A stretch of DNA of 27,463 nt from CANLBN01 sp050633525 (GTDB taxonomy: Bacteria > Pseudomonadota > Gammaproteobacteria > Pseudomonadales > Cellvibrionaceae): assembly GCA_050633525.1 (NCBI GenBank), contig JBOEGR010000002.1, forward strand, positions 1-27,463, in the 5' to 3' direction. Each line of letters begins with the position of its first letter. The stretch's first letter is position 1. The notes beneath the pieces are model-generated. The model was not told the DNA's origin. It saw only the letters and a list, made by a program, of their open reading frames with translations, and ran no database searches. A program made the position numbers and the translations under genes. Shown here piece after piece: positions 14,872 to 23,385 of this stretch.

Positions 14872-15059
14872 CGTTATTTCTTCCCTTACTTTGTTTTTTA
14901 TAGCATGGGAGTGAGACGCGCACAGCTCATGCGCCTTTCATATGCTCCTTATATACTTTGTTGCAGCTATAATTCTCTTTTGTTTTTCGCACTATTTTGC
15001 AGCACGAGCACTTTGTTAACGCATTTCACTGTTAGTGTAATAGCGGCTAAATAATTAAT

Positions 15060-18000
15060 ATGAATGCTAGGCAAAAGATATTTCGTGTTAGACGTAACTA
15101 TAACCAATGGGTTAACAACCAAACCCTAGAGGACTATGCTCTACGTTTTACTGCTAAAAGCGCAAGAAAATGGTCTATTGCTCGCGTTGCTAATACTGCT
15201 TTAGGTGCAATTTCTTTTTTAGCTTTAGAAGCTATTGGCGGGGCTATTACCATCAGCTATGGCTTTGACAATGCTGCTCTGGCCACCTTAATTGTTGGCC
15301 TAATGATCTTTTTAGCTGGGATACCAATTTGTTTTTATGCAGCAAAGTATGGTGTCGATATTGATTTACTCACCAGAGGGGCAGGATTTGGTTATATAGG
15401 CTCTACAGCTACTTCCCTAATTTACGCATCCTTTACCTTTATTTTTTTCGCCCTTGAAGCCGCCATTATGGCTATGGCTCTAAAACTTCTTTTCTCTATT
15501 CCTCTTAGTATCGGTTATATTATTTGCTCTGTTGTGATTATTCCATTAGTGACTTACGGTATCACAATCATTAGTCGCTTACAGTTATGGACACAACCAT
15601 TTTGGGTTTTACTACAACTATTACCTTTTATTTATATTTTATTGTTTGACCCTCAACTCACAGAAGGCTGGCAAGAATTTTCTGGCCTAGACAATACCAA
15701 CCATAGTACAACTAGCCTTATCTATATCGGCACAGCCTCTGCTATTTTATTTTCCTTAGTCGCACAAATTGGTGAGCAAGTCGATTTCTTGCGTTTTTTT
15801 CCAGAGAAGACAAAAGACAATCACTTTCGATGGTGGGCTGCATTATTAGCAGCCGGGCCAGGATGGGTACTTATAGGTGTCGCCAAAATATTTGCAGGTT
15901 CTTTGTTGGCCTATATTGCTTTTAATACCGGCTTACCTTCTACTGAAGCTTCTGACCCAACGCAAATGTACCGCATCGCATTTGAAAATGTGATCGGCAA
16001 TCCTCAAGCAGCGCTCATTATCAGCAGCATTTTCGTTATTTTGTCGCAACTAAAAATCAATGTCACCAATGCTTATGCGGGCTCGATCGCATGGTCTAAT
16101 TTTTTCTCTCGACTTACACATAGCCATCCTGGACGCGTTGTTTGGCTTGTATTCAATGTTGCTATTGCGCTTTTACTGATGGAAATTGGTGTTTATCAAG
16201 CTTTTGAAAGCACGCTTGCAGCCTATGCTATCGTTGCTGTCAGCTGGGTTAGCAGCCTGGTTGCAGACTTAGTCATCAATAAACCCTTTGGGCTTAGCCC
16301 AAAGCACATTGAGTTTCGGCGTGCTTATCTACACGATGTTAACCCTGTTGGTGTAGGTTCAATGATCATCTCATCCGCTATTGGCATTATCTTGTATCTT
16401 GGGTTATTTGGCGAAACAGCGAAAGCACTTGCGCATTTCATCACTATTGCCTCCGCTTTTATACTCGTCCCAGCTATCGCTATTTTAACTAAAAGTCGGT
16501 TTTACTTGGCACGAGAAAACGACGATAAATTATTTACCCATCCAGACATTCATTGTTGCATCTGCCTCAACCATTACGAAAAGGAAGATATGGCTTTTTG
16601 TCCTGCTTATGATGGCCCGATCTGTTCTCTATGCTGCTCTCTTGATGCACGCTGTCAAGACATGTGCAAATCAACAAAGAAGATACCTGAACAAATTATT
16701 GAGTTTTTTGGTCGCTTTTTGCCCGACACTATTGCGTCATCGCTTAATAGCCGATTGATTAAATTTGGTTTTATAGTCACAACAATGTCTGCCGTTATCG
16801 GTGCCCTATTGATGCTGTCTTACATTAATGTAAAAACAAATAATAGCTATATAGATACATTAATGGGCGGCTTATTATGGCAGGTATTTTTAATATTAAT
16901 TATTGTCGCTGGGGTTATCGCTTGGTTATTTATTTTGGCGCACGAAAGTCGACATGTTGCACAAGAAGAGTCCAACAGGCAAAACAAGTTACTTAAAAAG
17001 GAAATTAAAGCCCATACAAAAACGGATAAAAAACTGCAAAAAGCTAAAGAGCACGCGGAAGCAGCAAACAAAGCAAAAAGCCGCTATCTAACTGGCATCA
17101 GTCACGAACTGAGATCGCCACTAAATTCTATATTAGGTTATGCCCAATTACTTGAAGCCGACAAGGAATTACTGGAAACAAAACGTTCTAAAATTTCTTT
17201 TATCCGAAGAAGCGGTGAACACCTTGCCAACCTGATAGAAGGCCTACTGGATATTTCGCAAATAGAAGCTGGGCGTTTGCATATCCATCGTGACCAAGTC
17301 AATATTTCACAGCTACTCAATCAAATTGTCGATATGTTTAGTTTACAAGCGAAAGAGAAGTCACTCGACTTTAGCTACCACTGCATCAATATATTACCTG
17401 ACTATGTAGCAACTGATGAAAAACGATTACGCCAAATACTGATTAATCTATTATCTAATGCGATTAAATTTACTCATAAAGGTAGCGTGTCTCTTACTGT
17501 CAAATACAAAAATCAGGTTGCCGAATTCATCATCGAAGACACTGGAGTTGGCATCCCTGAAAATGAAATTGAACGTGTCTTCAAGCCATTTGAACGAGTC
17601 ACTTTGCCAGGAGTACCCTCCACCACGGGAACAGGTTTAGGCTTAACAATAACTCAATTACTCACAGAGATCTTGGGTGGTGAAATTAAAGTCAGCAAAA
17701 ACCAACATGGAGGTACCACATTTACAGTATGGTTGATGCTGTCTGACATTATTAACCCTGTAACAGAAAAAACACCTGCAAAAACTATTTATGGTTATAG
17801 CGGCGAAACAAAAACCATCACCGTTGTCGATGACGACCCAACACACCGAGGTTTAATTAGTGACATATTGTCTCCTCTAGGTTTTATTGTACTTGAGGCA
17901 CATTCAGGAGATGCTTGTCTTACACTACACCAAGAATGCCAACCCGACCTATATTTGCTTGATATTTCCATGCCCCACAAAAGTGGATGGGAAGTTGCCA

Positions 18001-18440
18001 GCGAACTAAGAGAAAAACAATATAAAAAACCTATTATCATCGTATCGGCTAATGCCAATGAAAGCGCGGATAGCAAACGACACCCTGATATTGCCAATGA
18101 CCATATTATCAAACCCATCAATATCGATTTATTACTAGAAAAAATAGGGTTGTGGTTAAAAATAAATTGGGAGCATAAAAAAAGCAATCTCTCTCAATTT
18201 GAACCATCTTTAAAAAAGGAAAAAAACAGCAAAGAGATTTATTTTTCAGATCAAGAAGGCATAAAAGAATTAATTGAATTAGCAGAAATAGGACATCTAA
18301 GCGAATTTAAAAAGAAGCTAAATGATTTAGATAATTCTGGCGTAATCAACCCTGCGCTATCACTTAAAATAAACACATGGCTACAAGATATTCGTTTTGA
18401 TCTTATATTGAGGTATTTAAAAAATGATAAGGCAAACTAG
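15060..18440 (+). CDS. NCS1-type permease fused to a hybrid sensor histidine kinase
   Basis: 1126 residues. Residues about 30-478 resemble an NCS1 (cytosine/purine/hydantoin-type) transporter with roughly 12 helices; LLTRGAGFGYIGS is the NCS1-like turn after the second helix. Residues 499-536 form a Cys-rich module (Cys499, 500, 502, 514, 522, 525, 526, 532, 536). Two further helices lie at about 567-589 and 603-627, then a coiled coil to 675. The HisKA domain has SHELRSPLNS with His682. The ATPase domain has the N-box RQILINLLSNAIKF, G1 EDTGVGI and G2 GTGLGL. The receiver spans 918-1035 with Asp968 and Lys1018, and an 85-residue helical tail follows. All catalytic residues are present. The permease half probably senses or carries a nitrogen compound and signals to the kinase. 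The gene diverges from the amide operon and overlaps its regulator by 17 bases. Ligand unknown. Confidence 0.88.
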   Translation: MNARQKIFRVRRNYNQWVNNQTLEDYALRFTAKSARKWSIARVANTALGAISFLALEAIGGAITISYGFDNAALATLIVGLMIFLAGIPICFYAAKYGVDIDLLTRGAGFGYIGSTATSLIYASFTFIFFALEAAIMAMALKLLFSIPLSIGYIICSVVIIPLVTYGITIISRLQLWTQPFWVLLQLLPFIYILLFDPQLTEGWQEFSGLDNTNHSTTSLIYIGTASAILFSLVAQIGEQVDFLRFFPEKTKDNHFRWWAALLAAGPGWVLIGVAKIFAGSLLAYIAFNTGLPSTEASDPTQMYRIAFENVIGNPQAALIISSIFVILSQLKINVTNAYAGSIAWSNFFSRLTHSHPGRVVWLVFNVAIALLLMEIGVYQAFESTLAAYAIVAVSWVSSLVADLVINKPFGLSPKHIEFRRAYLHDVNPVGVGSMIISSAIGIILYLGLFGETAKALAHFITIASAFILVPAIAILTKSRFYLARENDDKLFTHPDIHCCICLNHYEKEDMAFCPAYDGPICSLCCSLDARCQDMCKSTKKIPEQIIEFFGRFLPDTIASSLNSRLIKFGFIVTTMSAVIGALLMLSYINVKTNNSYIDTLMGGLLWQVFLILIIVAGVIAWLFILAHESRHVAQEESNRQNKLLKKEIKAHTKTDKKLQKAKEHAEAANKAKSRYLTGISHELRSPLNSILGYAQLLEADKELLETKRSKISFIRRSGEHLANLIEGLLDISQIEAGRLHIHRDQVNISQLLNQIVDMFSLQAKEKSLDFSYHCINILPDYVATDEKRLRQILINLLSNAIKFTHKGSVSLTVKYKNQVAEFIIEDTGVGIPENEIERVFKPFERVTLPGVPSTTGTGLGLTITQLLTEILGGEIKVSKNQHGGTTFTVWLMLSDIINPVTEKTPAKTIYGYSGETKTITVVDDDPTHRGLISDILSPLGFIVLEAHSGDACLTLHQECQPDLYLLDISMPHKSGWEVASELREKQYKKPIIIVSANANESADSKRHPDIANDHIIKPINIDLLLEKIGLWLKINWEHKKSNLSQFEPSLKKEKNSKEIYFSDQEGIKELIELAEIGHLSEFKKKLNDLDNSGVINPALSLKINTWLQDIRFDLILRYLKNDKAN

Positions 18441-19341
18441 CTCTTCAGAAGAAAAGGACCTTGTCCTTATTGTAGATGATTCATCAGATACTCTCAGCAT
18501 CTTGAATGAAGCACTTGAACAAGAAGGCATGGAAACTTTAGTTGCATTAGAAGGCAATCAAGCCTTATCTATTGCCCGCAAGATGATCCCCGATATTATT
18601 TTACTCGACGCAATCATGCCCTCTATGGATGGTTTTGAGGTGTGCAGGCAATTAAAATTAGATCCAGAGCTACGTTCTATTCCCGTTATTTTTATGACAG
18701 GTTTAAGCGATACTAACAATGTAGTTAAGGGTTTTAATGCTGGCGGTATCGACTATATAACTAAACCTATTATTAATTCAGAACTCATTGCTAGAATGCG
18801 AGTACATCTTGCCAATAGCCGCATAGCCTTGAGTGCGCAATCAGCATTAGATCTAGCAGGCCAGTATATTTTTGCGGTTAATGCTGAGGGGAAAATCAGC
18901 TGGGCAACACCTCAGGTTAATCAATTACTAGAAACGGCTAATGCCGGGGAAGCATGGCTTAGCGATCACTTGCCTCAAGAAATAAAATCATGGTTTAGCC
19001 ATAATCCCGCTATGGGAATGACCCATCATTTGAAAGCACCATCGCAAGCACTGAAGGCTTTCTTTCTTGGAAAATCCAATAATGATGAATACTTATTGCG
19101 CATAGTGAATCAGAGCGCAGAAAATGAATCTGAGTTATTACAAAAGCACTGGCCTCTAACCAATCGCGAAGCAGAGGTACTGTTCTGGATTGCAAAAGGT
19201 AAAACTAATCGAGAAATCGGCCAGATCCTTGGAACTAGCCCCAGAACCATTAACAAGCACTCCGAAAAGGTATACAAAAAATTAGATGTAGAAAATAGAA
19301 CGGCAGCAGCTGCAAAAGCGCTAGAATTTTTACAACATTAA
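18424..19341 (+). CDS. LuxR-type response regulator paired with the permease-kinase
   Basis: 305 residues. Residues 12-130 are a receiver: acidic pocket VDD (18-19), phospho-acceptor Asp62 in ILLDAIMPSMDG, conserved Thr in FMTGLSD, and Lys114 in ITKP. Residues about 140-230 form a linker with a PAS-like look (YIFAVNAEGKISWATP). The C-terminal domain is a LuxR/NarL helix-turn-helix: LTNREAEVLFWIAKGKTNREIG followed, in the next helix, by SPRTINKHSEKVYKKL. It therefore binds DNA, probably as a dimer when phosphorylated. The start overlaps the kinase gene by 17 bases, giving translational coupling and a clear partner. The most likely targets are the divergent urt-ami-fmd operon and its own gene. 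It is convergent with the next gene, with only three bases between. Confidence 0.92.
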   Translation: MIRQTSSSEEKDLVLIVDDSSDTLSILNEALEQEGMETLVALEGNQALSIARKMIPDIILLDAIMPSMDGFEVCRQLKLDPELRSIPVIFMTGLSDTNNVVKGFNAGGIDYITKPIINSELIARMRVHLANSRIALSAQSALDLAGQYIFAVNAEGKISWATPQVNQLLETANAGEAWLSDHLPQEIKSWFSHNPAMGMTHHLKAPSQALKAFFLGKSNNDEYLLRIVNQSAENESELLQKHWPLTNREAEVLFWIAKGKTNREIGQILGTSPRTINKHSEKVYKKLDVENRTAAAAKALEFLQH

Positions 19342-19344
19342 TTT

Positions 19345-20241
19345 CTAATCACTACAAATTGCTCTTAGTGCTGTGCTTACTTGGGCGTACTCAAATTTAA
19401 AGCCATGATCCAATAATTTTTTGGGCACGACTTTCTGTCCTTCCAACAGTAATTCTGAAGCCTCACCAAACAATAACTTAGCCATAAATTCAGGCATAGG
19501 CAGTAAGGCCGGTCGGTTCAGTGCGCTGGCAAGCTGTTTAGAAAAGACATCGTTCGTCACTGGGTGAGCAGCTGTTGCATTAACTGCACCCCGAATACGA
19601 TCGTTATCTAACAAAAATAACAACAGACTCAACATATCTTGCAAATGAATCCAAGAAAACCATTGCTCACCGTTACCTATTCGTCCTCCCAAACCCATCT
19701 TAAAAGGCAACAACATACGCTTAAGTGCACCTCCGTGCGCCGCCAAGACGATACCGGTACGAACTAAACAAACCCTGACACCCAGTGATTCAGCTTCAAG
19801 TGCGGTCGCTTCCCACTCTTGACAAAGTTCACTTGCAAAACAGGATCTAGGTTTATTTATTTCCGTTACTTGTTTGTCTTCGGGATAATTACCGTAATAG
19901 CCAATAGCTGAACCACTAATCAGTATTGTCGGTTTATTAGCGCTCTGCTTTATCCATTCAATCAGCTCGCTGGTAACACCAATACGACTATCTTTTAAAA
20001 CCTGCTTACGCTGATCGCTCCAACGTTTATCAACAATAGGTTCCCCAGCTAGATTGATCACTGCGTCAGCCTCAAGAGCGATATTCGTAAGCGAACCAAC
20101 TAAATTGACTCGGTCGCCAAACATGGCTTTTGCTTTATTAAAATTACGGCATAGTAAGGTGAGATTTTCACCTCGGGCAAGCAAGAGTTCAACCAAGGGC
20201 TGCCCAATAAAGCCTGTACCACCGGTTACTAAAATATGCAT
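19345..20241 (-). CDS. yfcH: TIGR01777-family NAD(P)-binding epimerase-like protein (YfcH)
   Basis: Extended short-chain dehydrogenase fold, YfcH/SDR39U1 type; the reaction is not established. 298 residues: dinucleotide motif TGGTGFIG (6-13), NLAGEPIVDKRW (family hallmark), ISGSAIGYYG with the Tyr of the usual catalytic pair, VCLVRTGIVLA and FSWIHLQDM. The C-terminal DUF1731-type tail is FGEASELLLEGQKVVPKKLLDHGFKF in consecutive blocks. Length is normal. It is the last of four closely spaced minus-strand genes (21 bases after the sugar kinase). Confidence 0.93.
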   Translation of the reverse strand: MHILVTGGTGFIGQPLVELLLARGENLTLLCRNFNKAKAMFGDRVNLVGSLTNIALEADAVINLAGEPIVDKRWSDQRKQVLKDSRIGVTSELIEWIKQSANKPTILISGSAIGYYGNYPEDKQVTEINKPRSCFASELCQEWEATALEAESLGVRVCLVRTGIVLAAHGGALKRMLLPFKMGLGGRIGNGEQWFSWIHLQDMLSLLLFLLDNDRIRGAVNATAAHPVTNDVFSKQLASALNRPALLPMPEFMAKLLFGEASELLLEGQKVVPKKLLDHGFKFEYAQVSTALRAICSD

Positions 20242-20262
20242 AGAGTGATTATCCTATGTTGA

Positions 20263-21291
20263 TCATTCAAGATTTTTGCATAAAAAAGCGGCGCCTCTTA
20301 CCCCCGAGGAATCGCCGTGATGCGCCTGCACCAAGCGTGTAGTAAATTGATCGGAAAAAACATACTTATCCCAACGCTCAGGAATCTCAGTATAAATAGA
20401 AGCGAGATTACTCAAACCACCCCCACAGACAATAACATGAGGATCAAGTGTATTGATGACCTGAGCAAAACTCTTCGCCAAACGCTCATAATAATAGTCT
20501 AAACAAACCCTTGCGTTCGGATGCCCTTGAGTGGCCAACTCAACTACTCGTTCGGCTGGCAGATTTTCCCCAGTATGACGCTGGTAATCATTACTAAGAC
20601 CGCGCCCAGAAACCCATGTTTCTAAACAACCTCTCTTTCCACAGTAACAAAGTGGGCCTGGATATTCAGACTCTAAAAGACTCGCACTAAAATAGCTTAT
20701 CTCTTTTTTACGATGATAGATGGCTGAACGTTCAGTTTTGCCAGAAGAATCAAAAAAAGCGATGGCACTGTTTTCGTTGAGCGAAGCAGCAGCGTGTATT
20801 TTAGGAAAAGGCAAAGGGTTATGTCCCCACTCACCACCAAGACCATTAAAGCCTGATACTAATTGATGGTTAATCACAATACCACCACCGCACCCTGTAC
20901 CTAAAATAGCACCAAATACAACTTCACACCCTTTTGCTGCACCGTCAAGGGCTTCTGATAAAGCAAAACAATTAGCATCATTATCGACACAAACTGTTCT
21001 CTCAAGTGCCAATTCCACATCTTGTTTTAAATGGCGGCCGTTAAGCCACACTGAGTTAGCGTTCTTAACTGTACCTGTTTTTAAAGAAAGAGAGCCAGGA
21101 ATGCCGATACCGACCGAGCCTGTTTGAGACAAATGATTTTCAGCTTGTAAGACAAGCTGTTTAATTGAATCGATTGTGGCTAAATAATCATGCTGAGGGC
21201 TTGCAGTGCGATAGCGATATAACTCACGACCTTGCTCGTCGAGGCAAATGATTTCTGTTTTTGTTCCGCCTAAATCGATGCCTATATACAT
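20263..21291 (-). CDS. mak: ROK-family sugar kinase, Mak (fructokinase)-like, with an insertion
   Basis: Phosphorylates a hexose, by similarity fructose (E. coli Mak) or a related sugar, using ATP. 342 residues. DLGGTKTEI (6-14, phosphate loop), GIGIPGS, KNANSVWLNG, catalytic Asp105 in DNDANC, GTGCGGG (131-137), EWGHNPLP with zinc ligand His157, CYCGKRGCLET with zinc ligands Cys215, Cys217 and Cys222, and CGGGLSN then GDSSGVRGAA at the end. These match Mak closely. E. coli Mak has about 302 residues; the excess is an insertion of some 40 residues at roughly 163-212, between the zinc His and the zinc Cys cluster. It lies over the active-site lid. Operon: 21 bases after the esterase and 21 before yfcH. 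ROK kinase certain; sugar inferred. Confidence 0.92.
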   Translation of the reverse strand: MYIGIDLGGTKTEIICLDEQGRELYRYRTASPQHDYLATIDSIKQLVLQAENHLSQTGSVGIGIPGSLSLKTGTVKNANSVWLNGRHLKQDVELALERTVCVDNDANCFALSEALDGAAKGCEVVFGAILGTGCGGGIVINHQLVSGFNGLGGEWGHNPLPFPKIHAAASLNENSAIAFFDSSGKTERSAIYHRKKEISYFSASLLESEYPGPLCYCGKRGCLETWVSGRGLSNDYQRHTGENLPAERVVELATQGHPNARVCLDYYYERLAKSFAQVINTLDPHVIVCGGGLSNLASIYTEIPERWDKYVFSDQFTTRLVQAHHGDSSGVRGAAFLCKNLE

Positions 21292-21312
21292 TTTTTATTT
21301 TCGACGAGACCT

Positions 21313-22137
21313 TTAAGGTATGGAAGTATCCACCTTATCACGACCCACTTGGTCAAGAAAGCGCTTCACAATGCGAGTAAACAACTCCGGTTTTTCCGCG
21401 TGTAGCCAATGCTCTGTATCATTGATTATTTTGACATCGGCTTTCGGAAATAGGGCGAGCGTTGCCTCTGTATATTGAGGCAAAATATAATTCGATTTTT
21501 CTCCCTTGATAAACAAAACAGGTTTTGTATAAGGAGCTTGATCTGGAGTGTTTGCTTGGATGAAACCATCGTAATTATCGATTAAAGCATCCAAGTTGAC
21601 TCGCCACTGCCAACGACCATCGTTTTTCTCTAGATTCTTTAATAAAAAACTACGCGTAGAAGGCTCACCAACAAAAGCCTGCATTGCTTTATCAGCGTCT
21701 CCACGGCTCGTTAAATTTGCCAGATCAACCGCATCAAAAGCTTGAAACACATCATCGTGCCGTCGGGGGTAGGCAACTGGCGCAATATCCGCAACGATAA
21801 TGCCTTCAACACGCTCAGGGTGACGCAAGGCTACCTCCATTGCCACCTTGCCCCCCAATGAATGCCCTAGAAAATAAGCGGACCTTAAACCAAGATGGTC
21901 CATCCAATTAACCATCATCGTAGCCATAGCCGCTAGAGAGGCATCGCTGACATGAGGAGAACGTCCATGGTTAGGTAAATCCACGCCATAAACTGAATAT
22001 TCGTCTTTGAGCAAACGCGTAATCATGCCTAAGTTTTCCATGGAACCAAACAGCCCATGTATAGCAACAATAGGAACTACATTTTGGGAACTATCTTGAT
22101 CGGAACCCCAGTGACGATGAAATAGTAATTTGCTCAT
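21313..22137 (-). CDS. ybfF: Alpha/beta-hydrolase, YbfF-type esterase
   Basis: Cytoplasmic serine esterase of the YbfF type, acting on short or thio-esters in family members. 274 residues: oxyanion loop AIHGLFGSMENL (25-36), VDLPNHGRS, nucleophile elbow GHSLGGK with Ser93, VADIAPVAYPRRHDDV, the cap region with the WRVNLDAL block, and catalytic His243 in TEHWLHAEKP. No signal peptide. It starts six bases after the DUF1820 gene and is followed by the sugar kinase; these are likely co-transcribed. The physiological substrate is unknown. Confidence 0.91.
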   Translation of the reverse strand: MSKLLFHRHWGSDQDSSQNVVPIVAIHGLFGSMENLGMITRLLKDEYSVYGVDLPNHGRSPHVSDASLAAMATMMVNWMDHLGLRSAYFLGHSLGGKVAMEVALRHPERVEGIIVADIAPVAYPRRHDDVFQAFDAVDLANLTSRGDADKAMQAFVGEPSTRSFLLKNLEKNDGRWQWRVNLDALIDNYDGFIQANTPDQAPYTKPVLFIKGEKSNYILPQYTEATLALFPKADVKIINDTEHWLHAEKPELFTRIVKRFLDQVGRDKVDTSIP

Positions 22138-22143
22138 TTAGCA

Positions 22144-22494
22144 TTAACTATCGTTTTTCGGCGAGGGAGGCTTGGGAGCAAAGTGCTCTGAAATGGGGAA
22201 ATTCGCTATTTTATCTGATGATTTAATTTCTTTAATTTTACTTTCTCCACCACGCTCTACTTCATCAATACGCACGATGGCCTGCATAGGAATAAAGGAA
22301 CGCTTTACCCCCGTAAATTCATTTTTTAGCTTCTCTTCACCCGGATTGAGTATTAGATTGCTGGGCTCACCAAAAACGATTTCTTCAATTTCGACAAAAC
22401 CATACATCTCACTCTGATAGAGGTCTTTAGCGTAAATTTCATAGATTTCGCCCTGATTATAAAAAATGACCTTATACACTGACTCACTGGACAT
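22144..22494 (-). CDS. DUF1820 family protein
   Basis: 116-residue protein of the DUF1820 family, conserved in gammaproteobacteria and of unknown function. The family core is visible: VYKVIFYNQGEIYEIYAK, EMYGFVEIEEIVFGE, LILNPGEEKLKNEF and SFIPMQAIVRIDEV. The last 35 residues are charged and Pro-rich (KPPSPK). No signal peptide or membrane segment. First of four minus-strand genes, with the promoter presumably in the 227-base gap 22495-22721, where I see no strong consensus boxes. Confidence 0.9.
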   Translation of the reverse strand: MSSESVYKVIFYNQGEIYEIYAKDLYQSEMYGFVEIEEIVFGEPSNLILNPGEEKLKNEFTGVKRSFIPMQAIVRIDEVERGGESKIKEIKSSDKIANFPISEHFAPKPPSPKNDS

Positions 22495-22721
22495 AGATGG
22501 CTCTTTAATTGGCGGTGGTGTTAATTTGCACTGATAGTTAGTACGAATAGCTGCAATATGGTGGTATTTCGAGAAAAAACAAGGCCTACCTGCCCCCCTT
22601 TAACGAACTAACTAGCCATCCTAAGGTCTAGAAACCCAAGGCAGATGATGTAAAAAGGGCACAAACCCTATGCTAAGCCATTTAGCACCAGAATCTGCAT
22701 TAAAAAAAGGTCATTAACAAT

Positions 22722-23348
22722 ATGAACTCCCAACACAGCCTATCTCGCCGCAATCTAATTAAAGCCACGATACTGGGTGGTATTGGCTTAGGCAGCGCTG
22801 CTTCGCCCTTGTCTTTATTTGCTCAAGACACACAAAGTCAAAAACGGACTCGTGGCATTCAAGGGCAAACTGCACCAGAGTTACAAGTTCCCTACTGGAT
22901 AGATGGGAAAGGCAAAGAACAAAAGGCGTTCAATATCGCTGCCAATCGTGGCAAATGGGTTTACCTTAAATGCTTCCAAAACTGGTGTCCTGGTTGCCAC
23001 TCTATTGGCTTTCCGGGTTTACAAAAATTAGTCAAAGCCTTTCCCAATCACAATCAGCTCGCTATTGCAGCCATACAAACAACATTCGAAGGCTTTTCAA
23101 GTAATAACCAAGATGCATTACGCAAGAATCAATTACGTTATGAGCTTGATATTCCTTTTGGCCACGACTCTGGGGATAGTAATGCTCCTCATGGCGATCG
23201 CCAACGCTACCCTAATACCATGGTATCTTATCGGACCGGCGGTACGCCTTGGATCGTTGTAATCAATCCACAAGGTCAAGTTGTATTTAATGATTTTCAT
23301 ATCGATACCGATAAATTCATTCAATTTTTATCGCAACAATTTGCATAA
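22722..23348 (+). CDS. Tat-exported thioredoxin-fold protein (TlpA/redoxin-like)
   Basis: 208 residues. The N-terminus carries a twin-arginine signal, SRRNLIKATILGG (Arg9, Arg10) with a hydrophobic stretch and a cleavage site near LFAQ, so the protein should be exported folded. The mature part is a thioredoxin fold: APELQVPYW, then GKWVYLKCFQNWCPGCHSIG with redox pair Cys89 and Cys92. The conserved cis-Pro region is TGGTPWIVVINPQG, and the last strands follow. This suggests a periplasmic thiol-disulfide or peroxidase-like role. The extended loop between the active site and the cis-Pro (AIQTTFEGFSSNNQDALRKN) is redoxin-like. It is 37 bases ahead of a second thioredoxin-like gene. Confidence 0.85.
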   Translation: MNSQHSLSRRNLIKATILGGIGLGSAASPLSLFAQDTQSQKRTRGIQGQTAPELQVPYWIDGKGKEQKAFNIAANRGKWVYLKCFQNWCPGCHSIGFPGLQKLVKAFPNHNQLAIAAIQTTFEGFSSNNQDALRKNQLRYELDIPFGHDSGDSNAPHGDRQRYPNTMVSYRTGGTPWIVVINPQGQVVFNDFHIDTDKFIQFLSQQFA

Positions 23349-23385
23349 AAAAACCGACCCATAAGTAATAAAAACGAGAATAATA

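Larger units (their letters stand above)
14515..15059. other. Divergent control region between urtA and the permease-kinase gene
   Basis: 545 AT-rich bases without a credible gene. From left to right: a leader hairpin next to urtA (14534-14550), a -10-like box and TACGC/GCGTA dyad facing urtA (14613-14641), a 12-mer shared with the fmdA upstream gap (14786-14797), and a sigma-54-like promoter facing the kinase gene (14856-14871). A roughly 180-base leader follows to 15059 with a weak hairpin around 14902-14932. I looked for a palindromic NtrC site (GCACC...GGTGC) and saw none. Confidence 0.6.

Noticed and set aside
14848..15054. Open frame of 68 codons just before the permease-kinase gene, possible leader peptide
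   Set aside because: Its start overlaps the sigma-54-like promoter, so it could not be transcribed whole from there. Internal ATGs have no ribosome site, and the composition looks like AT-rich non-coding DNA.
14515..15059. NtrC enhancer dyad upstream of the sigma-54-like promoter
   Set aside because: No GCACC-type palindrome was found by eye; only the shared 12-mer and TACG(C/T) half-sites are present.
15060..18440. CbrA identity for the permease-kinase
   Set aside because: CbrA has an SLC5-type symporter and STAC domain. The helices here read as NCS1-like, a Cys-rich module takes the linker place, and the regulator partner is LuxR-type rather than an NtrC-type CbrB.
22621..22632. 12-mer CTAAGGTCTAGA identical to part of the second palindromic element copy (4057-4068)
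   Set aside because: Similarity stops immediately on both sides and the first copy differs at this spot, so it is probably chance.
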